A stretch of 64,000 nt of DNA from Melanocharis versteri (Eukaryota > Chordata > Aves > Passeriformes > Melanocharitidae): positions 318,731-382,730 of the forward strand of contig VZTG01010316.1 in assembly GCA_013397845.1 (NCBI GenBank), written 5' to 3'. Under the pieces are notes generated by a model that saw only the letters and a program-made list of their open reading frames with translations, did not search any database and was not told the DNA's origin. Both the position numbers and the translations under genes were made by a program. Shown here in pieces: positions 1 through 11,949 of the stretch; position 1 is the stretch's first letter; each line of letters opens with the position of its first letter.

Positions 1-2905
1 TTTGTGGGGTGTAGAAGCATGGTCATCTTGGTTTGTAGCTCTGTAAGCAACTGAGTTTTCAGTTTCATAGATTAATTTATTTAAAAAAAAAGGAAAAAAG
101 AAACCCAAACTTTCTAAGTGTTCTGAACAAAGACAAAACAAAACTCGTTTTCTGTCTGAAAAAGGATTTTCAAGTAATTCCAGGAGGATAATGATAAAAG
201 ACGATTGTGTTCCCTGAAATTAACTTGATAGCTAAGAAAAAAAATATAAACAAAGTATTTCAAAATGAAAAACAATGGGAAAAATGCAAAATGACACACT
301 GGCACATTTTAACTTGTTTTGAAGTTGTATTTCAGTTCTAGGGAGGCCAAGCCAATCTGATAAACTCGAAATAAAACTGTTAGAAATCAGTCTTTCCATA
401 TACTTTCCAATGTGAAAAGTGCTCTATGGAAAATTTGAGTCAGCTGGAGTTCATTGGTGCATTTTCTGTTACCCATCATTTATCTCGTGTTTCCATTGTT
501 ATCTCTTTGAAGCAGAGCTCTCTATACATGGTTACATAGCAGACAGAAAGATGGGGTATTGTTCTCTTACTAGGGCTTGTGTGCCTACCTAAAAAGAAAC
601 AAAGGACTAGGATTTCCGACCCAGTGTTAGAAATGCCCTATTTATGGTCCTGATTTTTACTCTGCGCTCAGTTTAGCTTGCTAAGGCACTACAATTTCCC
701 ATGCTGCATTACTGAATTTGTCATCGCTCCCAGCCAGCCCCAAGGGAGAGGCAACAGTTCTTCCTCCCAGTCATATCACTGCATAAATTTCCAAGCATCC
801 TAAAACAATCTCTGGTCACAAGAGATTTGCACCTATGCCACCAGGGGAAGCAAGAAGCCAAGAAACACACAAGAGTACAAACAGCATGGGCAGTGATCAC
901 TTTAGCAAGGTTTGTCCAAAGGCACTCAATTTATTTCTTATTACAGTAACAATTTTTTCCTTCTCATATATTAATTATCAGATTTGCTCCTACCTCCTCG
1001 TTTGCCTGATTATCCTGTACGTCTCCTTGCCCATCTGGAGGTGGGTTGCTGGAGTCCCAGTTATCCTTCACTTTGTGTAGTCATTTACAATGATGATACA
1101 TGTCCCTGAGCTACAAACGTGGTAGACAAGGGTAGATTGCATTTCACATCTGTTGTCCAGATGTCTTGCAATTCTCATTGCCCCTTCTGAGAGACTAAGG
1201 TCAGATGTGATAAAGACATCCATGGCTTTGCCCGTAGTGCCGTCAAGGAAACCCCATCTCATTTGTGACACATGAAATTCCCTGTCCAGTTTCCACGCTC
1301 TCAGTGTGCCGGCAGTGAGCGTCCTTTACTCATTGGTGGTGAAGGGCTGCTACTCACCCAGGGTGATAAAGTCTCATGTGCCTGGGACCTTGAATGGGCT
1401 GCTCACAAATTGTGTACGTGCAAAAAACTACTCCAGTTTTGTTAGCTTGTGGCTTAGCACACACCTCTGTCCCCACACCTTGTGTACAAGGCTGTCTCAA
1501 GACAAACAGTCTCAGGATATGCTTAATCCTGCAGAAAAAGCCCAGGGAGACATGCTATTAGTGCTGCATCTCGACCTTCCAGTTCTTCCACTATTGAAAA
1601 CATTTCCAGTGAGAGACAAACTGGTGAAAAGATAAATTGTTGCACCTATGGGTGTCCCAGAAGGTTTTTTTTCCCCCTCTAAAAAACTCCCTCTGCTCTG
1701 TTTTGTGTGTTTAATTACATACTTTTCAGAGCAGGGGACTGGAACATAGCTTTCTCATTTCCACCCAGCAGAAGTCACCGTCTCCCCATTTTTTTTTAAT
1801 CTGGGGACAATTAATATATAATTAAGTGTATCCAAGGGAAGACCTCCAAAAGAAAAAATTAAGAGCAACCTGTTTCTGATCATCTAACCTGCTGACAAAG
1901 CTACTTTCTTGAGAGGTGGATTAGCCAAGTTCATGTTCCAGTTCTGAGTCACACAGAGGAAATTTGAATGGATGGAAGTAAAGCAGAGTAAATGTAGGAG
2001 ATTCTATATTAACAGGTGAATTTCAGACATTGTGTCAAAGTAGGTTTTGATTAAGTAAAGCCTTTCTCAGTAGTGATTAATAACAACTTTCCAGAAAAAA
2101 AAAATTGAAAAACAATAGTATTTGTTGGGGGAAAAATGTAAAAGCCCTGTGTTTGAAAGAACTTTTTTTCTTCCTTCCTGGTGTATCTGACATTGGCTAC
2201 CTCTGGAACTGAAATTTTGGAAAATAAATCAACATATTTGAAGTGGGAGGTAGAAGAACGATTTTGTGCTTCAGAATGCCTTAAGGAAAATTTGACTTCA
2301 AATTATTTCAGTCAAAAAGCAAGGTATCTGATATTTAATTAAGTGTAAAACCGACATGACAAATAATCTTCCAAGTCTGATCCAGAAAGGCCAGTTATCC
2401 CAATCAAAATAGAGCACGTAGGTGTGCAGGACTTTGAGAATGATATTAGCTCAAGGCAATTCAAAATGTGCAATTTGATTCTTGTCAGGAAAATTACAAA
2501 TGTGCAATTTTTTAAAAAGTTGAACAAATGAGGTAGTGGTCAAAGTTTAATTAGAAATTATGTACCTGCTCAGTTTTTGATGACAATAACCAAAATGTTG
2601 TAGACTAGGAAAAAAAAAAACCAAAAAATAATTGAGAAACTTCAGAAAATTGGACATACATAGAATGGCTTTACTGAATGCACATGTTTAATTTCAGTCC
2701 AAGCCAGAGATTCCATCACTCATCCTGGAGTGAATCAGTGTGTCAGCATCACAGAAGGAAACCTAAGGGGAGGGAGATGTTAGGAGTCACTGTGCCAGAC
2801 TTCATGCTGAAAAGCATATACCCTCGTTGCATTAACAGTGCTATTCCATAGAAATAATAGTCAGCCCTTTCTTAAAAAGAAGAATTGGTTTTGAATTTGG
2901 ACATA
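1..2905. other. Non-coding AT-rich sequence, no gene seen
   Basis: Stop codons are frequent in all frames and the open stretches (for example 1306-1635, plus) show no domain, repeat or biased composition suggesting protein. No splice-flanked exon or RNA gene is apparent. Short A runs and T runs occur but no recognisable transposon was found. It reads as ordinary avian intergenic or intronic DNA. Confidence 0.6.
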
Positions 2906-3522
2906 TGTCCTGGATTTGCCTGGAACAGAGTTCGTTTTCTACTTAGTAGCTGATACAGTGCTGTGTTTTTTGGGTTTAGTATGAGAATAATGTTGATAAC
3001 ATACTGATGTTTTGGCTGTTCCTAAATGGTGGTTGCCCTAAGACAAGGAATTTTTAGTGTCTCATGATCTGTTGGTGAGGAGCTGCACAAGAATCCAGGA
3101 GGGAGCATGGCCAGGACAGCTGACTTGTCCTGGCCAGATGTGTATCCCATACCACAGAACGTCATGCTCAGTGTATAAACTGGGGGAGTTACCTGGAAGG
3201 TGGATGATCACTGTTAAGGGATGGTCTGGGCATTGATCAGTGAGTGGTGAACAACTGTGTTGGGCACCCTTTGCTTCTCTTGGGTTCTGTTACTCTCACC
3301 CTCCCTTTATCATTTCTTTTACTGTAGTGTACTATTATCGTTATTATTATGAGCATATTTATTATTATTATATTTGGTTTCAGTTATTAAATTGTTCTTA
3401 TCTCAGCCCATGCAGTTTATTTTTCTTTCTGATTCTCCACTCCACTGGCATCAGGGGTGGGAGGCAGTGAGGGAGTAGCTCTGTGGTACTTTGTTGCTGG
3501 CTGGGATTAAATCCCAAAAACA
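2906..3522 (+). mobile_element. Solo LTR of an ERVL-like avian endogenous retrovirus
   Basis: The sequence starts TGTCCTGG and follows, from memory, the common avian ERVL-type LTR: a TAGTAGCTGATACAGTGCTG block, a GAGAATAATGTTGATAAC block, a TATAAA box at 3174-3179, an ATT-rich stretch at about 3335-3375, an ATTAAA poly(A)-like signal at 3386-3391, and a GGGATTAAAT terminal block. No retroviral internal region lies on either side, so it is a solo LTR left by recombination. The seven bases ACATATG occur at both edges (2901-2907 and 3520-3526). This suggests a 5-bp ACATA target duplication, although the exact 3' end is blurred because the usual terminal CA would fall at 3521-3522. Promoter and poly(A) elements look largely intact, but whether it is active cannot be read from sequence. 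The family assignment rests on memory of the consensus, not on a search. Confidence 0.85.
3174..3179 (+). promoter_or_regulatory. TATA box of the LTR
   Basis: TATAAA followed by a G-rich run sits at the place where the U3 promoter lies in this LTR family, with a GTCATGCTCAG block just upstream. It would drive plus-strand transcription into the flanking DNA if functional. The box is seen directly; activity is unknown. Confidence 0.55.
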
Positions 3523-4310
3523 TATGACCAAACAACTAAAGTAACTTTGGCAATATTTCCTTTGTTCTAGGATTTTACCCTTTAATAATGATGGGAACAC
3601 AATAATCGTAACAGTGATGACAATGGGTCCCCAGGAAGGAGGTGGAACGGGACAAGCTCATATGACTTTTTACCTACTACTCGAGCTCAGGAAATTTCCT
3701 GGGCATTCCAGGATTGTTCTATTTAATAACTGTCTATGGTTTTCTCTTCAAAGTTGTGTCCAGGCTCTACTTATATCCACAGAAACATCTGCCCTTTAGG
3801 GGTGCCACAGGCTTGCTCCACACTGAGGGATGAATAACCTTCTTTTGGTAGTTTCAAACCAGGTTTTCACTAGCTTCCTTTAAGGCCTGCAAAACTGTAC
3901 TTGGCCTCTGCCTGATTGGAAGAAATTTTGGGGGGAGGGGCGGCCACAAAAATAGGGAGGTCTGGCTTTTTTTTGTAATATTTTCCTTTTTTCATCAGGA
4001 ATTAGTTTCTACCACAATGATTTTTTCACTCTGACTAGGGGTTATTTCAGAATACTATATAATTTTTTTGCCATTGGACTTGACCTGATTTCTTCCAAAC
4101 CTCATTTGACAGAAGAAGGGGCATATGCTACATAATTCATTAGATACCAGAAGTACATTAAAAATGTATTTAACAAGAACTAATCCCACCAGGAAATCAA
4201 ATAACAGCTTATTTCCTCAAAGCAGTCTTGATGGAACAAGCCTGTATTTAAACATTTGAGACTTTCTTTTTATTAATTGGGAAAAAAATTATTCATCCTG
4301 CTGCTTATAC
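3523..4310. other. Non-coding, no feature seen
   Basis: Unique AT-rich sequence. A G-rich patch near 3930-3960 is the only compositional oddity. No transposon, exon or RNA gene could be supported. Confidence 0.55.
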
Positions 4311-4424
4311 TCAAAAAAACCTCCCAAATAAAACAAAATACAAAGCAAAACCAAACAAACCCGAATCAACAAAATAAAACAAACACAAAAACAGCAAATA
4401 AAAAAAAACACCCCAAAACCCTGT
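4311..4424. repeat. A-rich low-complexity (CAAAA-like) tract
   Basis: About 110 bases made almost entirely of A with interspersed C (units such as AAAAC and AAATAAAAC). The long open frame read on the opposite strand here (rich in F and L) is a by-product of this composition, not a gene. It may be the decayed tail of an old retroposon, but no body of such an element is recognisable next to it. Confidence 0.7.
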
Positions 4425-7400
4425 GACAAGTTCAGCTGAACAATAAGAACTTAATGAACCCAAATAAACAGTGCTGTGCTCAAACTCAGAATACACATAC
4501 CTTCAGGCAGCGATCTAAAGAAAAACTGGTTTGTTGAATTATTTAGTGAACATGGCAGATCTTGGATAAAACCTTTTTTCATCTGCTCGGCTCTGGATAA
4601 ATGGCATGTATAGGTAACCTGTGCCTGGAGGTGAGTGCTTGTGCTCCCACAGAAAGAGGCCATACAGAGGAGTGGGTGACGTGGCAATCGCCCTGGTGTC
4701 TTGTGGTTGAAGGGTGAGCTTGCTGAGCACAGAGGGCTTACTTTGAGTTCCCACCGTGGAACAGCACTGCCTTGTGTCAGTGAAGATATTTATAGCAATT
4801 CACTGCATGCTTTGAGCAAAACTGTCAAGAGATCTCCAGAATCCATTTTACACCAGTCAAACATAAACTATTGATCCCTGTGCTCTTTAGATCTCTTCCC
4901 TTTAACTCTTTGGATTTAACAAGAAACATGCTACTGTATGAGATCTGGAATACAGTCACATGGAAGTTTTCAGAGAAAACATTTCTTGTTTCTTCTATCT
5001 CTTTTTTATTTTTAACTTTTATTTCTGGCAAGAAATGTCAGTATGGAAGAAATCAAAACATCCTGTAGAATTGTGTCAGTTTGTGGATCAGTTCAACAGA
5101 AGCAAGGCAATTTTCCCAGGGAAATTTTTCTCTGTTTTCCTTCCCATCTGACATGCCCTCCTCCACCCTGTCTAAAAGGCAGATGCCAAGCCCAGAGTCT
5201 GGCAGCCACGGCCGAGAGCCTCGGGGTTTCTTATAATGCAATAGGGTGTCTTCTGTAGGTGAGAAGGGAAAGAGGTCAACAAGGGTAACCTCATCCCTTT
5301 CAGACAGACTATGAAATATCGCTGGGATTTTTTCCTATGGTTTTTGAAAATGTTCAGGGGATTTTGACCTATTCATCTCATTTGTTAATGTCTGAAGCTT
5401 TTAGGTGAGGGTAGGTGTGTGAGGTGGGGGGAAGCTGTGCACTGAAGAAGGCAGGAGGGGAACGAGGAATGAATTCCCTATGGCCTAGCAATTTGAAATC
5501 CTTAATGAATAAGTGACTTTTTTCCTGTCCCAAGAACTTGTCCTGCAGAACACAGTGCTCTGCAGGAGCAATAGTCTCAGATCAATGGCCTATCTAGGAC
5601 AACATACATTTTCAAATCCTAAACCAGATATTTAATTAGAAGGCATTTCAATTTCAATTACCTTCTGCATCCCATCAATTCTCCCAACTTTTCATCAATA
5701 TTTCCTTTTCTATTCAGGCTGAGAAGTGCAGGCCTTTACAAAGAGTTGTTTTGGCAACAAAAGGAAATGACCAGAGCTACAGAAGTGCTTAACCCTAACT
5801 CTTACCCATTAAAAGCAATGGTAGCTGCTATGCCATCATTACTATCTGTGATTAAGACAGGAGAAGGAATACATTCCACAGTGGGGAAAATATTAAAAAG
5901 ACAGGTGTTTCATGCAAAACAAAACAAAAAAATTATTAGCTTTCAGTTTTTCCTAGGCCTGTCATTTATTGTTTAGCATAAATTTAAATATAAATTTGAA
6001 GTACAAAACCAGATTGCAATATTAAAAAAAAAACAACAAAAAACAACAAAAAACCCCCACCATGGAATAGAGTTCTAAGTCTAGATCAATTTAAATTCCA
6101 ATTTTAATGCATTTTAATCAGATGAAAACTGCAAGTAATCAAAACTGCTTAGTATGAATAACATTTGGGGGTTTTATTGTTTGCAACATCTATATTAAAT
6201 GAGATAATACCAAGGAGTCCTTTTTTCTGAGGAATGCATCAGGTGTTGAGCCATTTCTTTCCATGAACAATTTTCCCATGATCAGATTTTCACTGAAATT
6301 TGATAATTTCCTAGAAAAAGCTTATTCATTTGGAAGCAGTTTGTCACTGGGGCTAATTATTTGGTGTAAGATAAGAGCTGAGTGGCTTGCTTTGTAACAG
6401 ATATGTTTCTGAGATCTATTAAAAACACTCTTTAGCTCACAGCCGGATGCCACATTTCTCTTTCCATTTACAAATCTTTAATGTAGATGGCATAATTGAA
6501 ACAGCAAAAGTGAAAAAGTACTGTTTGTGATTTTTTTTTTTTTTAATTTAGCCTGTTTCTATTTCATTTTCCTTATAAAATGTGTATATTCTGTTCCCAA
6601 GCTGCAGTTCTGGGTCAAAGAATTGGTGGTTGTAACTCTACATATTATTATGAAGTTAGCCAAGACTATGACAAGTTGTTTTTTTTAAAAAGTAAAAAAA
6701 GATGCCTGTGGATTTGAGATGTGATGGAGAGAACGTTAAGAAGATGTGAACTTAGCCGTACACTATAATCAGGATTGGTCAGACATAAATTTTCAAATGA
6801 ACTACATTTATTGGCTGTAGCTTCACATTTTAGTGTGAACTATATAATGAAGATATATTTATGATTCATTTTATTGAATTATATAATGAGGATTCAGATC
6901 ACATTAACCATTTTCCGTCTTGGTCCCCATCCCTATTTGGTGAGTCTGCGCCTTCAGGGTCACCTTACTAATAGACTGGAACTTGACTTATGTTTCCAGT
7001 CATGCAAATAATTAGTACGACCAGTGGTAATGAAACTATTAGAAGAAAACTAATTACCAGTTGAAGTATTTGCAGCAACAGAGTCCCAAATCCTTAGATA
7101 CATCACTTGGTTTCCTCACTGTTATTCAGCCTTCTTCACTAATTTTGACTGAAAACATGGAGTTATTTTCAGCAATGAAGGATGAAATAGGGTGTCAGGA
7201 AAAGCCACATTTTCTTTGTCTTAGTCTCGATTTTTAGTTTTTAACATGAATCACATATGAAGCATGATCCATCAGAATACCTGCAGCCTAGTCATGTTCC
7301 TGACCATTCAGTGGTCTATTACATCCTCTTGCATAAAATAATATGATTTCTAATGTATAACCACAACTCTTTCTGGGTCTGAGGAACAGAGTAATTTCCT

Positions 7401-7732
7401 GATATGCTAAATGTGAGAGTCCGGAGAGAATTAGATTTCCAAGACCAACTGCTATAACCCTAGAATAAATTTAAAATACTTCCATCAACACCTACAAGAA
7501 ATACCAATTTCCATGATCCACCACCTGTACTTTGTGTCCAGAATGGCACTGTATTTTTTTCTCTTATATTTCAGAGGTTTGTTGATGACTGACTGTGGCT
7601 GCCATAAGATATTCTGGAATACATAGGTTTTGGTGGTGATGAATCCTGTTAGAGCAGTTTGGGATCATCCATTGTCTCAGAAATCTTTACAGTGCAGATC
7701 ATGTCTGAGATGCAATGCTTTATGAGTAAAAC
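4425..7732. other. Non-coding AT-rich sequence
   Basis: No gene supported. It holds a small A/C simple tract at about 6025-6060 and a degenerate pair of similar 20-mers near 6836 and 6874 (ATATAATGA cores). Open frames at 4451-5258 and 5746-5976 overlap each other on both strands and show no protein-like features. Confidence 0.55.
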
Positions 7733-7786
7733 AGAATCAAAGAAACACGGAATGATTAGGGTCAGAAGGGACTTTTGAAGGTCATC
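7733..7786 (-). mobile_element. CR1 LINE, 3' end of the older (host) copy, part 1
   Basis: Read on the minus strand this is the terminal part of a CR1 element. The plus strand shows a degenerate hairpin-tail block followed by GGTCAGAAGGGAC and GGTCATC, the usual reverse complement of the CR1 3' end. It breaks off at about 7786 in mid-motif, and the expected next motif (CTAGTTCAACTCCCC) appears 740 bases later at about 8523. The two pieces are therefore best read as one CR1 split by a later insertion. Confidence 0.75.
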
Positions 7787-8522
7787 ATAGAACCATAGAA
7801 GGCTTGGTTTGGAAGGAACCTTCAAGATGATCCACTTCCAACACTCCTGCCATAAGCAGGGACACTGTCAAATAGACCAGGTTGCTCAAAGCCCCATCCA
7901 ACCTGGCTTGAACACTTCCAGGGATGGAGCACCCACCATTTCTTTGGGCAAACTGTTGCAGTGCTTCACCACCCTCAGAATAAAGAATTTTTACCTAATG
8001 TGTAATCTAAACCTACTTTATTTCAGTTTAAAACCAAAGCCCTTGTCCTATTACTACATGCCCTTGTAAAAAGTCCCTCTCCATCTTTCTGCAAGGCTCC
8101 CTTCAAGTACTGAGAGGTCACAATTAAATCACTCCGAAGATTTCTCTTTTCCAGGCTAAAAAATCCCAGCTATCTCAGCCCTTTTTCACAGGAGAGGTGC
8201 TCCATCCCTCTAATCATCCTGGTGGATCCACTGGACTTGCTCCAACAGGTCCATGTCTTTCTGTGCTGGAGACCCCAGAGCTGGATGCAGGACGGCAGGT
8301 GGGGGTCTCACCAGAGCAGAGCAGCGCAGAGGGGCAAAATCCTTTCCCTGGCCCTGCTGCCCACGCTGCTTTGGAAGCAGCCCAGGACGTGTTTGGCTTT
8401 CTGGGCTGCAAGTGCACATTTATGGGGTCATGTCCAGCCTCTAATCCACCAGCACCCCCAAGTCCTTCTCAGCAGGACTGCTCTCAGCCTGTTCACCCTC
8501 AGCCTGTGTTGATACCAGTCCT
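7787..8522 (-). mobile_element. CR1 LINE fragment inserted in an older CR1
   Basis: Minus-strand CR1 with its 3' tail at 7787 (ATAGAACCATAGAAGG) and the usual reverse-complement motifs in order: GGAAGGAACCTTCAAGATGATC, AGGTTGCTCAAAGCCCCATCCAACC, TGGAGCACCCACC, and the CAGCCCTTTTTCACAGGAGAGGTGCTCC block near 8175-8205. It is 5'-truncated, as most CR1 copies are. The GC-richer distal part (8200-8520) opens chance frames on both strands, which are not genes. Only the 3' UTR and the end of the reverse-transcriptase ORF region remain, so it encodes nothing functional. Confidence 0.88.
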
Positions 8523-8870
8523 CTAGTTCAACTCCCCAGTTCAAACAGGGTCACCTAACAGCAGGTTGCCCAGGTTGTCCAACCAGGTTTTGAACACCTC
8601 CAAGGTTGGAGACTCAAAAACTTCCTTGCCAGATTTTGACAACCCTTATGGTAAAAAATTGTTTTCTTGTGTGCAGTTGGAATATCATGTGTTCTAATTT
8701 GTGTGTTACCTCTTGTCCCATCAGAGGTCACTTCTAAGAATAGTCTGGCTTCCTCATCCTTATTCACTCCCATCGGATGTTTCTAATCAATACACATTGA
8801 TCAGGTGCCTTTAAGCCTTCTCTCAGCTGAGGAGAACGGTCTCTTTCAGCCTCTCCTCACATGGAAAAAA
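8523..8870 (-). mobile_element. CR1 LINE, older (host) copy, part 2
   Basis: Continuation of the CR1 begun at 7733. It shows the reverse-complement CR1 motifs GGGTCACCTAACAGCAGGTTGCCC, GTTTTGAACACCTCCAAGG, CTCTTGTCCCATCAGAGGTCAC, CCTTCTCTCAGCTGAGGAG and a CAGCCTCTCCTCACATGG block near 8850. It is more diverged than the inserted copy and truncated at its 5' end near 8870. No coding capacity remains. Confidence 0.85.
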
Positions 8871-11800
8871 GAAGGAAATTTTGAACCTATCATCTGAAAA
8901 ATTTTGGAAGGTTTTCCTAACTAAGAAATTCGAGACATTAATCTTGATCTAGTTTTCCTCATAAGCTGTGCAATTTCAGTTCAGCATGCAAGTGCCAGAT
9001 AAAATCATCAACAGGGCGTTAATTTGGCAGTTTTAGTCATGAAGCTCACCAGAGCATTGTGTTGTACATCTGGAGATTTCACGTGTTTTGCCCAGGCAGG
9101 ATGTCTAAAAGCACAGCAGTGGTAGAGCAATGCCATGGTTACTGTTCAAGGTATGTGTGCGTTGACGACTCACTCTGTGTCCAGAATTTCCAGGCTGTTT
9201 TGATCAGAAGCTATTGAAAAAGAAATTAAGATGGTGCTAGGAATAACTGTTGGGAGAATCTGCCGTGGTCTTGCTCTTGGTGGGAAGGTGTTGGTGGTGA
9301 GAACCACACAGTGTGGGATAACGCTCATCGCTACTGCAGAAACCAAAGCAAGAAGGTGCTAACGTCTATCATCGAGCACTAAGGTAGGCTGTAGCTGAAA
9401 GTAGGCATTGATTTGCCTTGCCAAAGAAAACTCTTTCTCCACAGTTTCTCAACACAGTAGTCAGAAGTGACATTTGCTACAATATCGCATAATTTTTGAT
9501 GCCTTGATTTGTGAATCAGCCTTGCTGGGCAGTGGACAAATCTGTGCTGCTTGGCTTGTAGATGGCATTAATTTCCAAAAGTTCAGTTAATAGTTTTTAG
9601 TCCCAATTTTTAGCATTTTTTTTCCTATAGTTGGTGATATTTCTAATTAAATTAGAAGCTGCCACAACTGACAGAAGTGTCTTCCTGAAGACATCATGAT
9701 ACCCCACTTGACAAATGTGCTGCATTCCTCTGCTCTGTGTTTGCTTATTTTGATCATACCTTTAAAGGCTTATTTTGATCATACGTTTACTGATATTCCC
9801 TAACCTTGCAATTTGAAAAGAAATCTAAATCCTGCAAAATATTATGTGCACATCCCTAAATCTCTGATCTCTCTGAACCTGCAGAAGATTAGTGGGTGTT
9901 CAAATTGTTCATGGGCCTGTTCTTTGTCAGTGTTGTTTGTGGCCCTGTGAAGCCTGTGAGCACCTGTCACCAATCAGGACACTTATTGCACTGATGACTG
10001 TACAAACCCCAAACAGGAAGGTGGTCTGTGACTCCGAATCCCATAGATCACAAAGGCACCAACCTCCTTTCACCCTAGAGAAGTTAACCCTGCAAGCACA
10101 GGTTTCTGTCTCCTCATGTCGCATTATGCATGTGCTGAAATACTTTTCAGTACAAGGTGGTAAATGTTCTACTTATTACAGGTGACACTTCTGTTTGGCT
10201 GAAGAGACAAAATTCAGAGATAAATCCTTTTTTATAATTCACTATTGGATATCTGTATCCAGACTACCTGTAAGTCAAGCAGTGTCATTCTTCCATGTCT
10301 CCTTTAAAGTGACAGGATACTTGACCCTTATTTTCCAGATTGCAAACAGCAGCATGGAGAGATAATGTCCCAGCTCCTTCAGGGAATTTATTTCAGTGCA
10401 AATGTGGATTTCAGTGATTTTCTCAGCCTGCAGGGAGCAGCAAACTGCAGCTTCCCAAAGTCCACGTTAATGATGTCCTATCAAAAATAGTCTGCTTCCC
10501 TCAGTCACCAGCATTCTTCTACGGAAAAAAAAAAAAGGAAAATACTAATGAATAAAGCAGCCATAGCTCAGTCCAGGAAGAAAGATTTTTTTCCATCAGA
10601 TAAAAGGAATGTCTCTAGTCTCTCTGTCAGGGCCTGCCAACTAATCTAAGATGGCAGAAGAATGTTTTATGTGCTAAACTATTTTCTCACTAATCTTATT
10701 TTAAGGAAAGTAACATAATGAGCATTTATTTGGGGCACTCAGCATACTTTTCTTAAAGCCAGACAAAAACTGAAATCTGGTATTTGTTTTATTTCTACTT
10801 TAGCACTTTATCTGACAGCTTGACATAAAAGCAGACATAAGAGTATAGCTCTGCCTAAGATATTAATCTTAAATGATCACAAAATAATTTTCATCTGCAG
10901 ATTATCTAACACTGTCTAATTGGCAAGGATGGATCCTGTGTATAAAAATAGTTTGGAGATGCTATTCTTGTAGCAGGGCACTATTTTTTTCTGTCATATA
11001 TTTTAAATGCTTTTATTAGTTAGTTCTGTGGGGTTTTTTTCCAGGTTGCTCTATAAATCTTTGGAAACTCTGAATTCTCAAGTGCTGTCTCCTGACAATG
11101 AATTCTAGAACACTGACCAACAAAAAGCCGTACAGCTCGAATGGCATTTGAGCAAATTACTGCCCCAGAAAAATAAAAAGTGCTTGATGAGTGTGTCTCA
11201 CAGTCTTGTAGCTGGATATTTAGGTAGACTTTTGAAAGTAGTGAGTTCACAGTGGCCCAGTGGGTTGCCATGACGGCTCTGAAGGTGTCACACTGTGACC
11301 CTTTACCATGAGTTTGATCAGATTACAGGCTGCATACACTGACATCACATGACAGGATTCAGACATATGTGAAATATGAGAACAGCCTGTATGAACTCAC
11401 TACAATAATTGATGCTTTTTAATTTGGGGTCACAACATCCCAAACCTGGTGATGCAAGTACAGTTATCCTGATCCCCTCCTTAATATGTACTGGAAGAAA
11501 AGTATCAGGAGTAGATACTAAACCACTGGATGGTGGAAGCAAATGCTAAAGAGTCAGAAATTTATTAAAAAACAACTTTGACATTTTGACAACTGGATAA
11601 ATTCACTGATTGTATTTTGCTGCTTCTGAAATCTCTGAAGTTTTGCATGTTCCAAATGTCAGGTAAGTGTCTGAAACCTCAGAGCAAAAGAGTAAGATGT
11701 GAACTTCAGGTTCCCTCTTCATCGTGTGTTAAGGTCTTTTTCCCAGTTGATCTCGGCTAGAGTTACGGATTTCTTTAGTTTCATCTGGAATTGCTACTGT

Positions 11801-11949
11801 GGTATCTTTCTGTAGTTCTGTATTTTAATACCTAACTTTTCAGTGTTTGTTCTTTTTTATTAAATTGAGGGAATGGGATGCCTGCAACCTCAGGATTTTG
11901 TTCTGGATGTCCCAGCATGCCGTTGACATCCCAAGTACTCCTAATGTAT
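8871..11949. other. Non-coding sequence
   Basis: Nothing beyond a short direct duplication (listed separately at 9743-9792) and an A run near 10530 can be recognised. The open frames at 9892-10185 and 11020-11542 lack any protein signature. Confidence 0.55.
9743..9792. repeat. 25-bp imperfect tandem duplication
   Basis: GCTTATTTTGATCATAC occurs at 9743-9759 and again at 9768-9784, giving a period of 25 bases with a slightly different linker. It is a small local duplication with no evident function. Confidence 0.8.

Noticed and set aside
8197..8526. Overlapping open frames of 60-109 codons on both strands
   Set aside because: They lie inside a 5'-truncated CR1 fragment read in non-native frames. 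The lack of stops reflects GC-rich composition.
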